From assembly GCF_006385595.1 (NCBI RefSeq), contig NZ_CP041046.1:1-64000 (forward strand): DNA of 64,000 nt, written 5' to 3'. Of the stretch, positions 8,140 to 18,316 are shown in pieces. The notes beneath the pieces are model-generated. The model saw nothing but the letters and a program-made list of their open reading frames with translations. It had not been told where the DNA came from and made no database searches. The stretch comes from Luteibacter pinisoli (GTDB lineage Bacteria; Pseudomonadota; Gammaproteobacteria; Xanthomonadales; Rhodanobacteraceae). Each line of letters opens with the position of its first letter. The first letter of the stretch is position 1. The translations under genes and the position numbers were made by a program.

Positions 8140-8802
8140 ATGGCCTCAAGTAACGAATCAACCGGCCAAGCGCCGTTCAGTTGGGGGCGCACCAGTGCTT
8201 TGGCCGTTGCCATTGCGCTGCACTCGTTCGCATTCCTGTTGCTCGTCGCGCCTATGGCGCCGCCGAAGTCCCAGGAGAAGCAGAAAGAGAAGGTCGTGCA
8301 GGTCGATTTTATCGAACCGCCGCCGCCGCCCCCGCCTCCCCCGCCGCCGCCGCCGGAGCCCCCAAAGCAACCGCCGCCGAAAATCATTCAGCAGGTGAAG
8401 CCGCCACCGACACCGCCGCCGCCGGCTCCGCCGCCGCCGGCTGTTGAAGAGGCGAGCACGAATGCCCAACCGGCACCGCCGCCGGCGCCTCCCGCGCCGC
8501 CTGCACCGCCTGCGGACATCGCGCCGAGCGAAAATCTGTCGTACCGTCAGCGCAACCCGCCAAAGTATCCGCCGCAGGCGGTTCGCCAGCGGCATGAAGG
8601 TACGGTGGTACTTCTGGTCCTCGTGGCTGTCGACGGTACGCCCAAAGACATCCAGATCGACCAGTCGAGCGGTTTCCGCGAACTGGACAAGGCAGCGCAG
8701 GATGCGGCCAGGAACTGGCGATTCAACCCGGGCAAGCGAGGCGGTCAGGCCGTCGAAGGCTATGCACGTGTCCCCGTTACGTTCAACCTAAACCAGCTGT
8801 AA
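8140..8802 (+). CDS. tonB: Energy transducer TonB
   Basis: TonB spans the periplasm and passes proton-motive energy from ExbB/ExbD to outer-membrane receptors for siderophores, vitamin B12 and other ligands. The 220-residue protein has an N-terminal signal anchor (about 20-42), a very Pro-rich periplasmic spacer with an unbroken run of 14 prolines (about residues 60-73) and further PPP blocks, and a C-terminal TonB domain with the YPPQAVRQRHEG motif and a WRFNPGKRGG segment. It is first in a tonB-exbB-exbD1-exbD2 cluster ending at a strong terminator. The proline run is encoded mostly by CCG/CCC repeats and could vary in length between strains. Confidence 0.95.
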   Translation: MASSNESTGQAPFSWGRTSALAVAIALHSFAFLLLVAPMAPPKSQEKQKEKVVQVDFIEPPPPPPPPPPPPPEPPKQPPPKIIQQVKPPPTPPPPAPPPPAVEEASTNAQPAPPPAPPAPPAPPADIAPSENLSYRQRNPPKYPPQAVRQRHEGTVVLLVLVAVDGTPKDIQIDQSSGFRELDKAAQDAARNWRFNPGKRGGQAVEGYARVPVTFNLNQL

Positions 8803-8856
8803 GCCCCCACGGCTTATAACTTTTAAGTTCACGCTTGACTTCCCAAGGGTAGCGTT

Positions 8857-9603
8857 ATGTTGCAAGACACCTCCGCTCAGCCTGCTTCGCCAGGTAACTC
8901 CAATGCCGACGCCCTCAAGCAGATGGGCTTCGACCACCTCATTCACAACTTCGACGCTCTTGGTTGGATTGTGTTCGTGGTGCTGGTCGCGATGTCCGTG
9001 CTCTCGTGGTACTTCATCGTTGCCAACTTCATCCGTAACAGCCTGGTGCGTTCGCGCGCCGACAAGGTGATCCAGGGCTTCTGGAACACGGCGTCGACCC
9101 AGGAAGCCATCCGCATGCTCGAAGAGCAGCCGAAGGGCGAACCGTTCTCGAAGATCGCGCTCGACGCCGCCTCGGCCGTTGCGCATCACCAGCAGGCTGC
9201 TGGTGGTCGTCTCGCCGAATCGCTGTCGCGTTCGGAATTCATCGACCGCGCCCTCCGCCAGGCCGTGGCTCGCGAGAGCCTGCGTCTGGAAGGCGGCCTG
9301 ACCCTGCTCGCCACAGTCGGTTCGTCGGCACCGTTCATCGGTCTGCTTGGTACCGTGTGGGGCATCTACCACGCCCTGATCGGTATCGCAGCTTCGGGTT
9401 CGGCTTCGATGGATAAGGTCGCTGGCCCGGTGGGTGAAGCTCTGATCATGACCGCGTTCGGTCTGTTCACCGCTATCCCGGCCGTGCTTGCGTACAACTT
9501 CTTCATGCGCTCGAACCGCCTGACCTACGCCCAGTTCGACGAATTCGCGCATGACCTGCACGACTTCTTCGCCACCGGCGCCCGTGTCGAAGGCACGAAG
9601 TAA
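8857..9603 (+). CDS. exbB: TonB-system proton channel protein ExbB
   Basis: ExbB forms the pentameric inner-membrane channel that harvests proton-motive force for TonB. The 248-residue protein has three membrane segments: one at about 39-60, and two in the C-terminal half around LLATVGSSAPFIGLLGTVWG and the MTAFGLFTAIPAVLAYNFF region, which match the MotA/TolQ/ExbB channel domain. It follows tonB by 54 bp and precedes exbD1 by 19 bp. An AAGGGTA ribosome site precedes the ATG. Confidence 0.95.
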   Translation: MLQDTSAQPASPGNSNADALKQMGFDHLIHNFDALGWIVFVVLVAMSVLSWYFIVANFIRNSLVRSRADKVIQGFWNTASTQEAIRMLEEQPKGEPFSKIALDAASAVAHHQQAAGGRLAESLSRSEFIDRALRQAVARESLRLEGGLTLLATVGSSAPFIGLLGTVWGIYHALIGIAASGSASMDKVAGPVGEALIMTAFGLFTAIPAVLAYNFFMRSNRLTYAQFDEFAHDLHDFFATGARVEGTK

Positions 9604-9622
9604 TCGCTAGAGGAATTGACCC

Positions 9623-10036
9623 ATGGCTATGAGCAGCGGGGGCAACTCCGGTGGGCCGATGTCAGAAATCAACGTCACGCCGCTCGTCGACGTGATGCTG
9701 GTTCTGCTGATCATCTTCATGATCACGGCACCGCTGATGTCCCATAAGGTCCAGATCGATCTGCCGAAGGCTAATCCGAACGTTAAGGATGACACCCCGG
9801 TGGAGCCGATGGATCTCGCGGTCAAGCCGGACGGTACGTACTTCCTCAATGACGGCGAAGTCAGCGAGGCTGAACTGAAGGCCCAGTTTGCGGTTGCGGC
9901 GGCTAAGTCGCCGCAGCCGGAACTCCAGATCCGTGCCGATCGCACCACCGAGTACAAGGTGGTGAAGAAGATCCTTGGTGATGCCAAGGACGCCGGCATG
10001 GTCCACGTCGGCTTCATGTCGACTGGTAAGGAGTAA
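9623..10036 (+). CDS. exbD1: ExbD/TolR family protein (first copy)
   Basis: ExbD works inside the ExbB channel and couples proton flow to TonB. The 137-residue protein has a short cytoplasmic start, one membrane helix (about 21-42, VDVMLVLLIIFMITAPLM) holding the conserved functional Asp, and a periplasmic domain. A GAGGA ribosome site lies 8 bp before the ATG. An exbD paralogue follows after 5 bp. Tandem exbD1-exbD2 is known from Xanthomonas campestris, where only exbD1 is needed for iron uptake. Confidence 0.93.
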   Translation: MAMSSGGNSGGPMSEINVTPLVDVMLVLLIIFMITAPLMSHKVQIDLPKANPNVKDDTPVEPMDLAVKPDGTYFLNDGEVSEAELKAQFAVAAAKSPQPELQIRADRTTEYKVVKKILGDAKDAGMVHVGFMSTGKE

Positions 10037-10041
10037 GGACG

Positions 10042-10449
10042 ATGGCATTCAGCTCAGGTAATTCCGGTGGCCCGATGTCGGACATCAACGTCACGCCGCT
10101 CGTCGACGTGATGCTGGTGCTCCTGATCATCTTCATGATCACGGCTCCGATGCTGTCGCATAAGATCAAAATCGATCTGCCGCAGCCGAATCCGAACATC
10201 GTCAATCCAGAAAATCCGCCGGATCCCGTCCGGCTGCAGATCCGCCAGGATGGCTCGCTGTACTGGAACGATACGCCGGTTGACGAACTGGGCCTGCGCG
10301 CCCAGATCGCGGTGATCGCCCAGCAGTCGAACCAGCCGGAACTGCAGATCGACGCGGATGATGCGGTTCAGTACGAGGTCGTGGCTCGCGTGCTTTCCGA
10401 CGCTAAGGGCCAGGGCCTGACCAAGATCGGCTTCGTAAACGCTCAATAA
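10042..10449 (+). CDS. exbD2: ExbD/TolR family protein (second copy)
   Basis: This 135-residue paralogue of the preceding gene has the same layout: the N-terminal SDINVTPLVDVMLVLLIIFM segment with the membrane Asp, then a periplasmic domain. Identity is very high across the membrane helix and falls in the periplasmic half, which suggests a different partner or ligand set. In Xanthomonas campestris exbD2 is dispensable for ferric uptake but needed for the plant hypersensitive response, so a separate role is plausible here. It is the last gene of the cluster, and a strong terminator begins 26 bp after its stop. Confidence 0.92.
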   Translation: MAFSSGNSGGPMSDINVTPLVDVMLVLLIIFMITAPMLSHKIKIDLPQPNPNIVNPENPPDPVRLQIRQDGSLYWNDTPVDELGLRAQIAVIAQQSNQPELQIDADDAVQYEVVARVLSDAKGQGLTKIGFVNAQ

Positions 10450-10474
10450 CGATCTGGTCTGTCCGGTAAAACCA

Positions 10475-10505
10475 AAAACCCCGCCTCACGGCGGGGTTTT
10501 TTTTT
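10475..10505 (+). terminator. Terminator of the tonB-exbBD cluster (bidirectional)
   Basis: A perfect 11-bp stem AAAACCCCGCC / GGCGGGGTTTT with loop TCAC runs into nine T residues (10497-10505). The A-rich left side gives a T-rich tail on the other strand, so it can also end the convergent pdxJ transcript, whose stop codon (10504-10506) lies inside the T run. Confidence 0.93.
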
Positions 10506-11247
10506 AGGAAAGAATGTCGATGTAAGAGCGAACCGTGTTCGCCAGGCCCTGGTAAAGGGCTTCCCCGATCAGCGCATGCCCGATCGAGACTTCGGCCAGC
10601 CCCGGGATCGCCGACTTGAACGTACCCAGGTTCGCCTGGCTCAGGTCATGGCCCGCATTCACGGCAAGCCCGGCCTGCTGCGCACGACGAGCCGTCTCGG
10701 CGAAACTCGCCAGCTCCTTGCGTGCATCGCCCTGGTGGAAGGCCTCCGCATACGGGCCGGTGTAAAGCTCGATGCGCTGCACGCCGATCGCCACGGCGTC
10801 GGCGAAACCTTCACCGCCGGCGTCGACAAACACACTCACGCGGCAACCGATTTCGCGGAACGCGGCCACCACCGGCTTCAGCGTTTCGATGTCCTTCGTC
10901 AGGTCGAAACCATGGTCCGAGGTGATCTGGCCATCGCCGTCCGGTACTAGGGTCACCTGGGTCGGGCGCACTTCGCGGCACAGCTCGATCAGGCCCGGGT
11001 AGGCACCGCGGGCGCCGGCGAAGGGGTTGCCTTCGATGTTGTATTCCACGCGCCCACGCAGCAAACCCGCCAACGTGCGAACGTCGGCCGGGGTGACATG
11101 GCGCATATCGGGACGGGGGTGGACGGTGAGGCCGCCGCAGCCCGCATCGATGCAGGTATTCGCCGCGGTGGCGATGTCCGGTTCGTTGCCGCCACGGGAA
11201 TTACGCAGCACGGCGATCTTGTTCAGGTTAACGCTGAGGAGGGTCAT
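10504..11247 (-). CDS. pdxJ: Pyridoxine 5'-phosphate synthase PdxJ
   Basis: PdxJ condenses 3-amino-2-oxopropyl phosphate with 1-deoxyxylulose 5-phosphate to make pyridoxine 5'-phosphate, the ring-closing step of DXP-dependent vitamin B6 synthesis. The 247-residue product begins MTLLSVNLNKIAVLRNSRGG and has the TIM-barrel motifs LTVHPRPDMRH, VTLVPDG and AVNAGHDLS. The frame is open for 68 codons upstream, but homology begins at this ATG. The start is only 9 bp from the T run of an intrinsic terminator on the same strand, an unusual leader. The stop codon lies inside the T run of the tonB-cluster terminator. Confidence 0.96.
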   Translation of the reverse strand: MTLLSVNLNKIAVLRNSRGGNEPDIATAANTCIDAGCGGLTVHPRPDMRHVTPADVRTLAGLLRGRVEYNIEGNPFAGARGAYPGLIELCREVRPTQVTLVPDGDGQITSDHGFDLTKDIETLKPVVAAFREIGCRVSVFVDAGGEGFADAVAIGVQRIELYTGPYAEAFHQGDARKELASFAETARRAQQAGLAVNAGHDLSQANLGTFKSAIPGLAEVSIGHALIGEALYQGLANTVRSYIDILS

Positions 11248-11256
11248 CGACGGTCC

Positions 11257-11291
11257 AAAAAAAAAACGCACGTCGCCAAGCGCGACGTGCG
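11257..11291 (-). terminator. Intrinsic terminator directly upstream of pdxJ
   Basis: Read on the minus strand, a perfect 10-bp stem (11282-11291 with 11267-11276, 5-nt loop) is followed by ten T residues (11266 down to 11257). It would end transcripts from the phosphopantetheinyl transferase gene. It also lies in any pdxJ leader that starts further upstream, where it could act as an attenuator. Confidence 0.9.
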
Positions 11292-11389
11292 CAATGACTG
11301 TCGTCTCAGCATAACTCGCCACGTCCCTGTGGCGCACTCCACGGCTCACACACACACGCCAACTAAGACACACGCCAATGCGGAAAGGT

Positions 11390-12013
11390 TCAAACCGGAA
11401 ATGTGAAGACGCGAACCGAGCGCGGCTCACCGCGCCACGCGACGGACCCAACGAGGTTCTCGCCGAGTGTCACCGGGGCCACCTGCCACGCCTCGGCCGG
11501 GCCCACGTCGCCGTCGAAAACGCCGGGAGACAGGTCGTAGCCATCCGCCGCAAAGGCCACGCGATGCAGGCCATATGACAGCCCACCGCCGTGTGCCTTG
11601 AGTACGGCCTCCTTGGCCGTCCATAAGCCGAGGAACCCGCCCAGCACCTGCTCCTCCGGCAGCCCTTCGAGCCACGTCGTCTCAGCCGGCGCGAAGAACC
11701 GCCGGGCGAGTTCGAGCGCCCGTGCCCGCGGCCGGATCCGCTCCACGTCCACGCCCACTTCGAAGCCGACCGGCCCACGGCCGATGGCGAACAGCGCGGT
11801 GTCCTGGCTGTGCGACCAGCTGAAACCGAGCATGCCGGCGTCGCCCGGGAAGTGCGGCTTGCCGTGCTCGCCCCGAGCCACCTCGGGGGCGCCTGGTCCG
11901 GCATAGGCGGCCAGCAGCGTGCGGAATGGCGCGGCCTCCGCGGCATCGGTGGACCACGGCAAACGCCAGACGTGGATCTCGGCGGAGGGAAGGTTGGGAA
12001 CGTCGAAGGGCAT
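11390..12013 (-). CDS. 4'-phosphopantetheinyl transferase superfamily protein
   Basis: This family moves 4'-phosphopantetheine from CoA onto a Ser of acyl, peptidyl or aryl carrier proteins, activating them. The 207-residue protein is the size of the Sfp/AcpT/HetI group (two fused half-domains) rather than the small AcpS. It shows the signatures GVDVER (Mg-binding Asp) and WTAKEAVLKAHG (catalytic Lys/Glu). No carrier protein or synthase lies next to it. It is divergent from the hybrid kinase gene with only 45 bp between the starts, and a strong terminator follows before pdxJ. Confidence 0.9.
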   Translation of the reverse strand: MPFDVPNLPSAEIHVWRLPWSTDAAEAAPFRTLLAAYAGPGAPEVARGEHGKPHFPGDAGMLGFSWSHSQDTALFAIGRGPVGFEVGVDVERIRPRARALELARRFFAPAETTWLEGLPEEQVLGGFLGLWTAKEAVLKAHGGGLSYGLHRVAFAADGYDLSPGVFDGDVGPAEAWQVAPVTLGENLVGSVAWRGEPRSVRVFTFPV

Positions 12014-12058
12014 TCCCCCATGCTAGCCTGAGCCCGTGCCGGACAGGGACCCCCACAC

Positions 12059-15000
12059 GTGATTGCAGGCTGGCTCTTGCTGCTGGTGGCCTTGCTGTAC
12101 GTCGGCCTGTTGTTTGGGATCGCGTACCTTGGCGACCGCCGCCCACTCTACCCACGCCAGCCGCGCCTGCGCCCGCTGGTGTACAGCCTTGCGCTCGCGG
12201 TTTACTGCTCGTCGTGGACGTTCTACGGCGCGGTGGGTACCGCGGCGCGCTCGGGGCTTTCCTACCTGCCGATCTATCTCGGCCCACTGCTGCTGTTCGT
12301 GTTCGGCTTCGGCCTGCTTGAGCGCCTGGTGCTGGTGGCGCGCGAGCGCAACATCACCTCCATCGCCGACTTCATCGCCGCGCGCTTCGGTAAATCGCAC
12401 GGGCTCGCTGCCCTGGTCGCGATCATCGCGGTGTTCGCGATCATTCCGTACATCGCCCTGCAATTCAAAGCCGTGGCGATGTCCTTCAGCGTGCTCGGCG
12501 GCGGATCCAGCTGGTGGTTCGGCGATACGGCGTTGTGGTGCGCCGCCCTCCTCGCCGTCTTTGCCATCCTGTTCGGCACGCGCAACATCGACGCCACCGA
12601 ACACCACCACGGCATGATGCTCGCGGTCGCCGTGGAGTCGCTGGTGAAACTGCTCGCCTTCCTCGGCATCGCGTTCTACGCGTGGTTGCACGGACCTGGC
12701 CTCGTCGAGACCGTCCGCGCGCCCGTGCTCCAGGTCGAACAAGGCACGCTGCCACCGGGCTTCGTCGCGCAAACCCTCCTCGCCTTCTGCGCGATGTTCT
12801 GCCTGCCACGCCAGTTCCAGGTCGGCGTCGTCGAATGCGAAGACCCGCGTGACCTGCGCCGCGCGCGCTGGATGTTCCCCCTGTACATGGTGCTCATCTC
12901 GCTTGGCGTGCTGCCCATCGTGAGTGCCGGCCTCGGCCTGCCCTCCGTGACCAGCGGCCACGTCGATGCCTGGGTGCTCAACCTGCCCATCGCGCTGGGC
13001 AACCATTCGATGGCGCTGATCGCGTTCATCGGCGGCTTCTCCGCCGCAACGGGCATGGTCATCGTCGCCGCCGTCGCGCTCGCGACGATGATCAGCAACG
13101 ACCTGGTGATGCCTGCGCTACTGCGAATCCCGCGCCTCGGCCTGGAGCAGCGCGGCGACGTCTCGCACCTCGTGCTCGCCATCCGCCGCATCGCCATCGT
13201 CGGCCTCGCCGCCATGGCGTACATGTATTACCGCGTGATCGCCGGCGCGGAGAATCTCGCCGCCACCGGCCTGCTCTCGTTCGCTGCCGTCGCCCAGTTC
13301 GCGCCCGCCATCGTCTCGGCGCTGTACTGGCGAGGTGCGAGCCGCGTCGGTGTATACGTGGGCCTGATCGCCGGTTTTGCCACGTGGGCATACACGCTGC
13401 TCTTCCCCGCAATGACGCGCGCCGGCTGGATTGCCAGCGGATGGATGGACCGCGGCCCGTTCGGCTTCGGATGGCTGAAGCCCAACGAGCTGTTCCATTT
13501 GAGCGGCTGGGAGCCGGTAACCCACGGCACCTTCTGGTCCCTGCTGGTCAACATTACCTGCCTGATTTTTATCTCGCTGCGCTTCCGCCCAAGCGTCGCC
13601 GAGCGCCTGCATGCGGCGCTCTTTGTCGATCCGTTCGTGCGTCGTGTCAGCGGCGCCGGTGACTGGCGCGGGCGCGTGACGGTGCGCGACCTCGGCACGA
13701 TCGCCGGTCGCATCGTCGGCGACCGCGTCACCCAGCGCGCCTTCCATGAATACGGCCAGCGCCACGGCGTGACGCTCTCCCCCACCGACTCCGCGGATCG
13801 CCCGCTGATCCAGTTCACCGAACGCCTTCTCGCCAGCGCGGTCGGTGCCGCCAGCGCGCGCCGCATCCTCATGGGTGCGCTCAGTGGCACGGGCCTGGAT
13901 ATCGCCGAAGCGATGGCGCTGATGGATGAAGCGTCGCAGGAGCTGCGCTTCAACCGCGAGCTGTTGTCGACGACGCTCGAAAACGTGTCGCAAGGCATCA
14001 GCGTGGTCGATGGCGACATGCGACTGGTGGCATGGAACCGCCGTTATCTCGAGCTGTTCGATTACCCCGAGGGCATGGTGTACGTCGGCCTCCCCGTCGC
14101 GGATCTCATTCGCTGGAATGCGGAGCATGGCGAGTGCGGACCGGGTGAAGTCGACGAGCATGTGGGCAAGCGCATCCGCTACATGCGCGCCGGCTCGCCG
14201 CATCTGTTCCAACGTGTACGGCCTGACGGTACCGTGATTGAAATGCGTGGCCGCGCGCTTCCCGGCGGCGGCTTCGTCACCACGTTCACCGACGTCACCG
14301 CGTACAAGCACGCCGAACTCGCACTGATCGATGCAAACGAAACGCTGGAACAGCGCGTCGCCGATCGCACCGCCGAGCTTTCCGAAGCGCTCGATGCGAC
14401 CGCCATTGCACGTCGCGAAGCGGAAGCGGCTAACGCATCGAAGACACGCTTCCTCGCGGCGGCGAGCCACGATCTGTTGCAGCCACTCAATGCGGCGCGA
14501 CTGTTCACTTCCGCGCTTCGACAACACCCGGGCCTCGATGGCGAAGCCACGCAGCTGGCGGAACGCATCGATGCGTCGTTCCGCGCAGCGGAAGATCTTC
14601 TCGATGCCTTGCTTGATGTGTCTCGACTCGACGCCGGCAGCTACCGACCCGAGATCGCGCCGTTCGCCTTGGCCGACCTGTTCGACTCACTGAAACAGCA
14701 GTTCGCCGTTGTCGCCGAACAGCGCGGCCTGACACTGCACGTCGTATCGACGTCGGTCGCGGTGCGTTCGGATGCGCAGCTACTTCGACGGATCGTTGCG
14801 AACTTCCTCTCCAACGCGTTGCGCTACACACGCACTGGTGGCGCCGTGCTCGGCGTGCGTCGTGATGGCAACGATGTACGTATTGAAGTGTGGGACAGCG
14901 GGCCCGGCATCGCGACGGAACAGCAGGCGCGCATCTTTGGAGAATTCCAGCGAATCGAGCGGCCGTCGCCCTGGGGCGAGAAAGGCCTCGGCCTGGGCCT

Positions 15001-15538
15001 CTCCATCTGCGATCGTCTTTCCGGGATCCTTGGCCATCGCCTTGGCCTGCGTTCGCGCGTCGGCCACGGCAGCTGCTTCAGCATCGCCGTGCCGCGCGCC
15101 GAAGCGACGGCGCGCAAACGCGCAGCGACCGTGGTTCGCCCGGGTGGCGAGCAGCTCCCACTGACGGTCCTATGCCTGGACAACGACGAAGCCATCCTCG
15201 ACGGCATGAAAGCCCTGCTCGGCCGTTGGGGCGTGGACTGCCGCGTGGCGACCGACGTCGAAGCTGCGCTGGTGATCCTGCGCGATACGCGTGTCGACCT
15301 GATTCTTGCCGACTACCATCTCACCGATGAGCTGGATGGTCTCGGCGCGTTGCAGATCATCGGCGACCAGGTCTCACCGATGCCGCCGGCCGCCATGGTG
15401 ACGGCTGACGGCAGCACGGAGCTAAAACGTCGCGCACGCGAACTCGGCTATCCGCTGTTGCACAAGCCGGTGAAACCCGCGGCGCTCCGTGCGATGCTCG
15501 TCGCCCTGGCGAAACGCACCGGTACCCACGCTGCCTGA
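12059..15538 (+). CDS. SSSF-domain hybrid sensor kinase, CrbS-like
   Basis: The 1159-residue protein fuses a sodium/solute-symporter-like membrane domain (about 1-490, about a dozen helices), a PAS domain (about 635-750), a HisKA/HATPase kinase core (H-box AASHDLLQPL with His804; ATP-binding GEKGLGLGL) and a C-terminal receiver domain with phosphoacceptor Asp1085 in LADYHL. This is the layout of CrbS/MxtR/CbrA-type kinases. CrbS with CrbR is known to control the acetate switch through acs in Vibrio and Pseudomonas. Here it converges on a LuxR-type regulator and acs, which supports that role. The GTG start at 12059 has AGGGA 9 bp upstream. Its stop codon directly abuts the regulator's. Confidence 0.9.
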   Translation: MIAGWLLLLVALLYVGLLFGIAYLGDRRPLYPRQPRLRPLVYSLALAVYCSSWTFYGAVGTAARSGLSYLPIYLGPLLLFVFGFGLLERLVLVARERNITSIADFIAARFGKSHGLAALVAIIAVFAIIPYIALQFKAVAMSFSVLGGGSSWWFGDTALWCAALLAVFAILFGTRNIDATEHHHGMMLAVAVESLVKLLAFLGIAFYAWLHGPGLVETVRAPVLQVEQGTLPPGFVAQTLLAFCAMFCLPRQFQVGVVECEDPRDLRRARWMFPLYMVLISLGVLPIVSAGLGLPSVTSGHVDAWVLNLPIALGNHSMALIAFIGGFSAATGMVIVAAVALATMISNDLVMPALLRIPRLGLEQRGDVSHLVLAIRRIAIVGLAAMAYMYYRVIAGAENLAATGLLSFAAVAQFAPAIVSALYWRGASRVGVYVGLIAGFATWAYTLLFPAMTRAGWIASGWMDRGPFGFGWLKPNELFHLSGWEPVTHGTFWSLLVNITCLIFISLRFRPSVAERLHAALFVDPFVRRVSGAGDWRGRVTVRDLGTIAGRIVGDRVTQRAFHEYGQRHGVTLSPTDSADRPLIQFTERLLASAVGAASARRILMGALSGTGLDIAEAMALMDEASQELRFNRELLSTTLENVSQGISVVDGDMRLVAWNRRYLELFDYPEGMVYVGLPVADLIRWNAEHGECGPGEVDEHVGKRIRYMRAGSPHLFQRVRPDGTVIEMRGRALPGGGFVTTFTDVTAYKHAELALIDANETLEQRVADRTAELSEALDATAIARREAEAANASKTRFLAAASHDLLQPLNAARLFTSALRQHPGLDGEATQLAERIDASFRAAEDLLDALLDVSRLDAGSYRPEIAPFALADLFDSLKQQFAVVAEQRGLTLHVVSTSVAVRSDAQLLRRIVANFLSNALRYTRTGGAVLGVRRDGNDVRIEVWDSGPGIATEQQARIFGEFQRIERPSPWGEKGLGLGLSICDRLSGILGHRLGLRSRVGHGSCFSIAVPRAEATARKRAATVVRPGGEQLPLTVLCLDNDEAILDGMKALLGRWGVDCRVATDVEAALVILRDTRVDLILADYHLTDELDGLGALQIIGDQVSPMPPAAMVTADGSTELKRRARELGYPLLHKPVKPAALRAMLVALAKRTGTHAA

Positions 15539-16203
15539 TCAGAGGCCTTCGGTGATTCCGGGAATCGCTTCCTTCTCGACATCCAGGTGCGAAGCCGCCA
15601 GGGCCACCTGCGTGCGATTCGATACACCAAGCTTGCGCATGATCGCCGTCATGTGCGCTTTCACCGTGGCTTCGGAAACGCCAAGGTCATAAGCGATCTG
15701 CTTGTTGAGCAGGCCCTCGGCAATCATCGTCAGCACGCGAAACTGCTGCGGCGTCAGCGAGGCGACGCGCGCGGCCACATCCGCCTCGTCCGGCTTCAGC
15801 TCCACCGTGCCTCCCATCAGCTGGTGCGGAAGCCACACATCGCCGTCGAGCACTGTGCGAACAGCTTCGACGATGTCATCCACCGCGGCGGATTTCGGAA
15901 TGTACGCCGACGCGCCATGGGCCAGCGCGCGCCGTGCCACCTGCGCTTCTTCATGGCCCGAGACGACGATGGTCGGCAGTCCCGGGTACTGGCCACGAAT
16001 GTGGGCGAGCGCGGAGTAACCGCGCGCGCCCGGCATGTGCAGGTCCATCAACAACAGGTCGGCTTCGGGAAGCGTTTCAATCAATGCGAACAATGCCGGC
16101 ACGCTATCCGCCGTATGCACGGTGGCATCCGGCAGGGCCGCGATCACCGCGCGCTGCAAGGCGTCGCGGAATAGCGGGTGGTCATCGGCAATCAGGACGT
16201 CGC

Positions 16204-16207
<4 letters not shown>
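15539..16207 (-). CDS. LuxR-family response regulator, CrbR-like
   Basis: The 222-residue protein has an N-terminal receiver domain (Asp55 in LLLMDLHMPG, Lys in YIPKS) and a C-terminal LuxR-type helix-turn-helix (LTPQQFRVLTMIAEGL...NKQIAYDLGVSEATVKAHM). It is the likely partner of the convergent SSSF hybrid kinase. The frame extends upstream into acs, but the receiver homology begins at a GTG whose bases form a GTGA overlap with the acs TGA. That indicates translational coupling, so the regulator is probably made from the acs transcript. In CrbR/ErdR systems the regulator activates acs, which would create a positive loop here. Confidence 0.9.
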
Positions 16208-18144
<1,937 letters not shown>

Positions 18145-18227
18145 GCTGGCTCCTGCGTCACAAAGGTTCGTGGGGCGTGGGCCCTGAGTGTAACGTCGCG
18201 GCGCAGCATGCGGATGCGACGCCCTTA

Positions 18228-18258
18228 CGACTTTGGTCGAGGTTCGACCTTTGGCGAA
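18228..18258. promoter_or_regulatory. Candidate operator between acs and the porin gene
   Basis: The 172-bp divergent spacer contains a perfect dyad GGTCGA-GGT-TCGACC (18235-18249). Around it is an imperfect direct repeat (CGACTTTGGTCGA at 18228-18240 and CGACCTTTGGCGAA at 18245-18258), spaced 17 bp. It is well placed for the CrbR-like regulator or another activator shared by acs and the porin, but this is untested. Confidence 0.4.
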
Positions 18259-18316
18259 TGGATGCCGGGCCGGCACTGTCACATGCTCGGCCTGCCAAGG
18301 GTTGGGGAGACCATTG

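Noticed and set aside
13118..14527. 469-codon minus-strand frame in the hybrid kinase gene
   Set aside because: Antisense shadow with low-complexity Arg/Gly/Ala composition; the kinase domains on the other strand are unambiguous.
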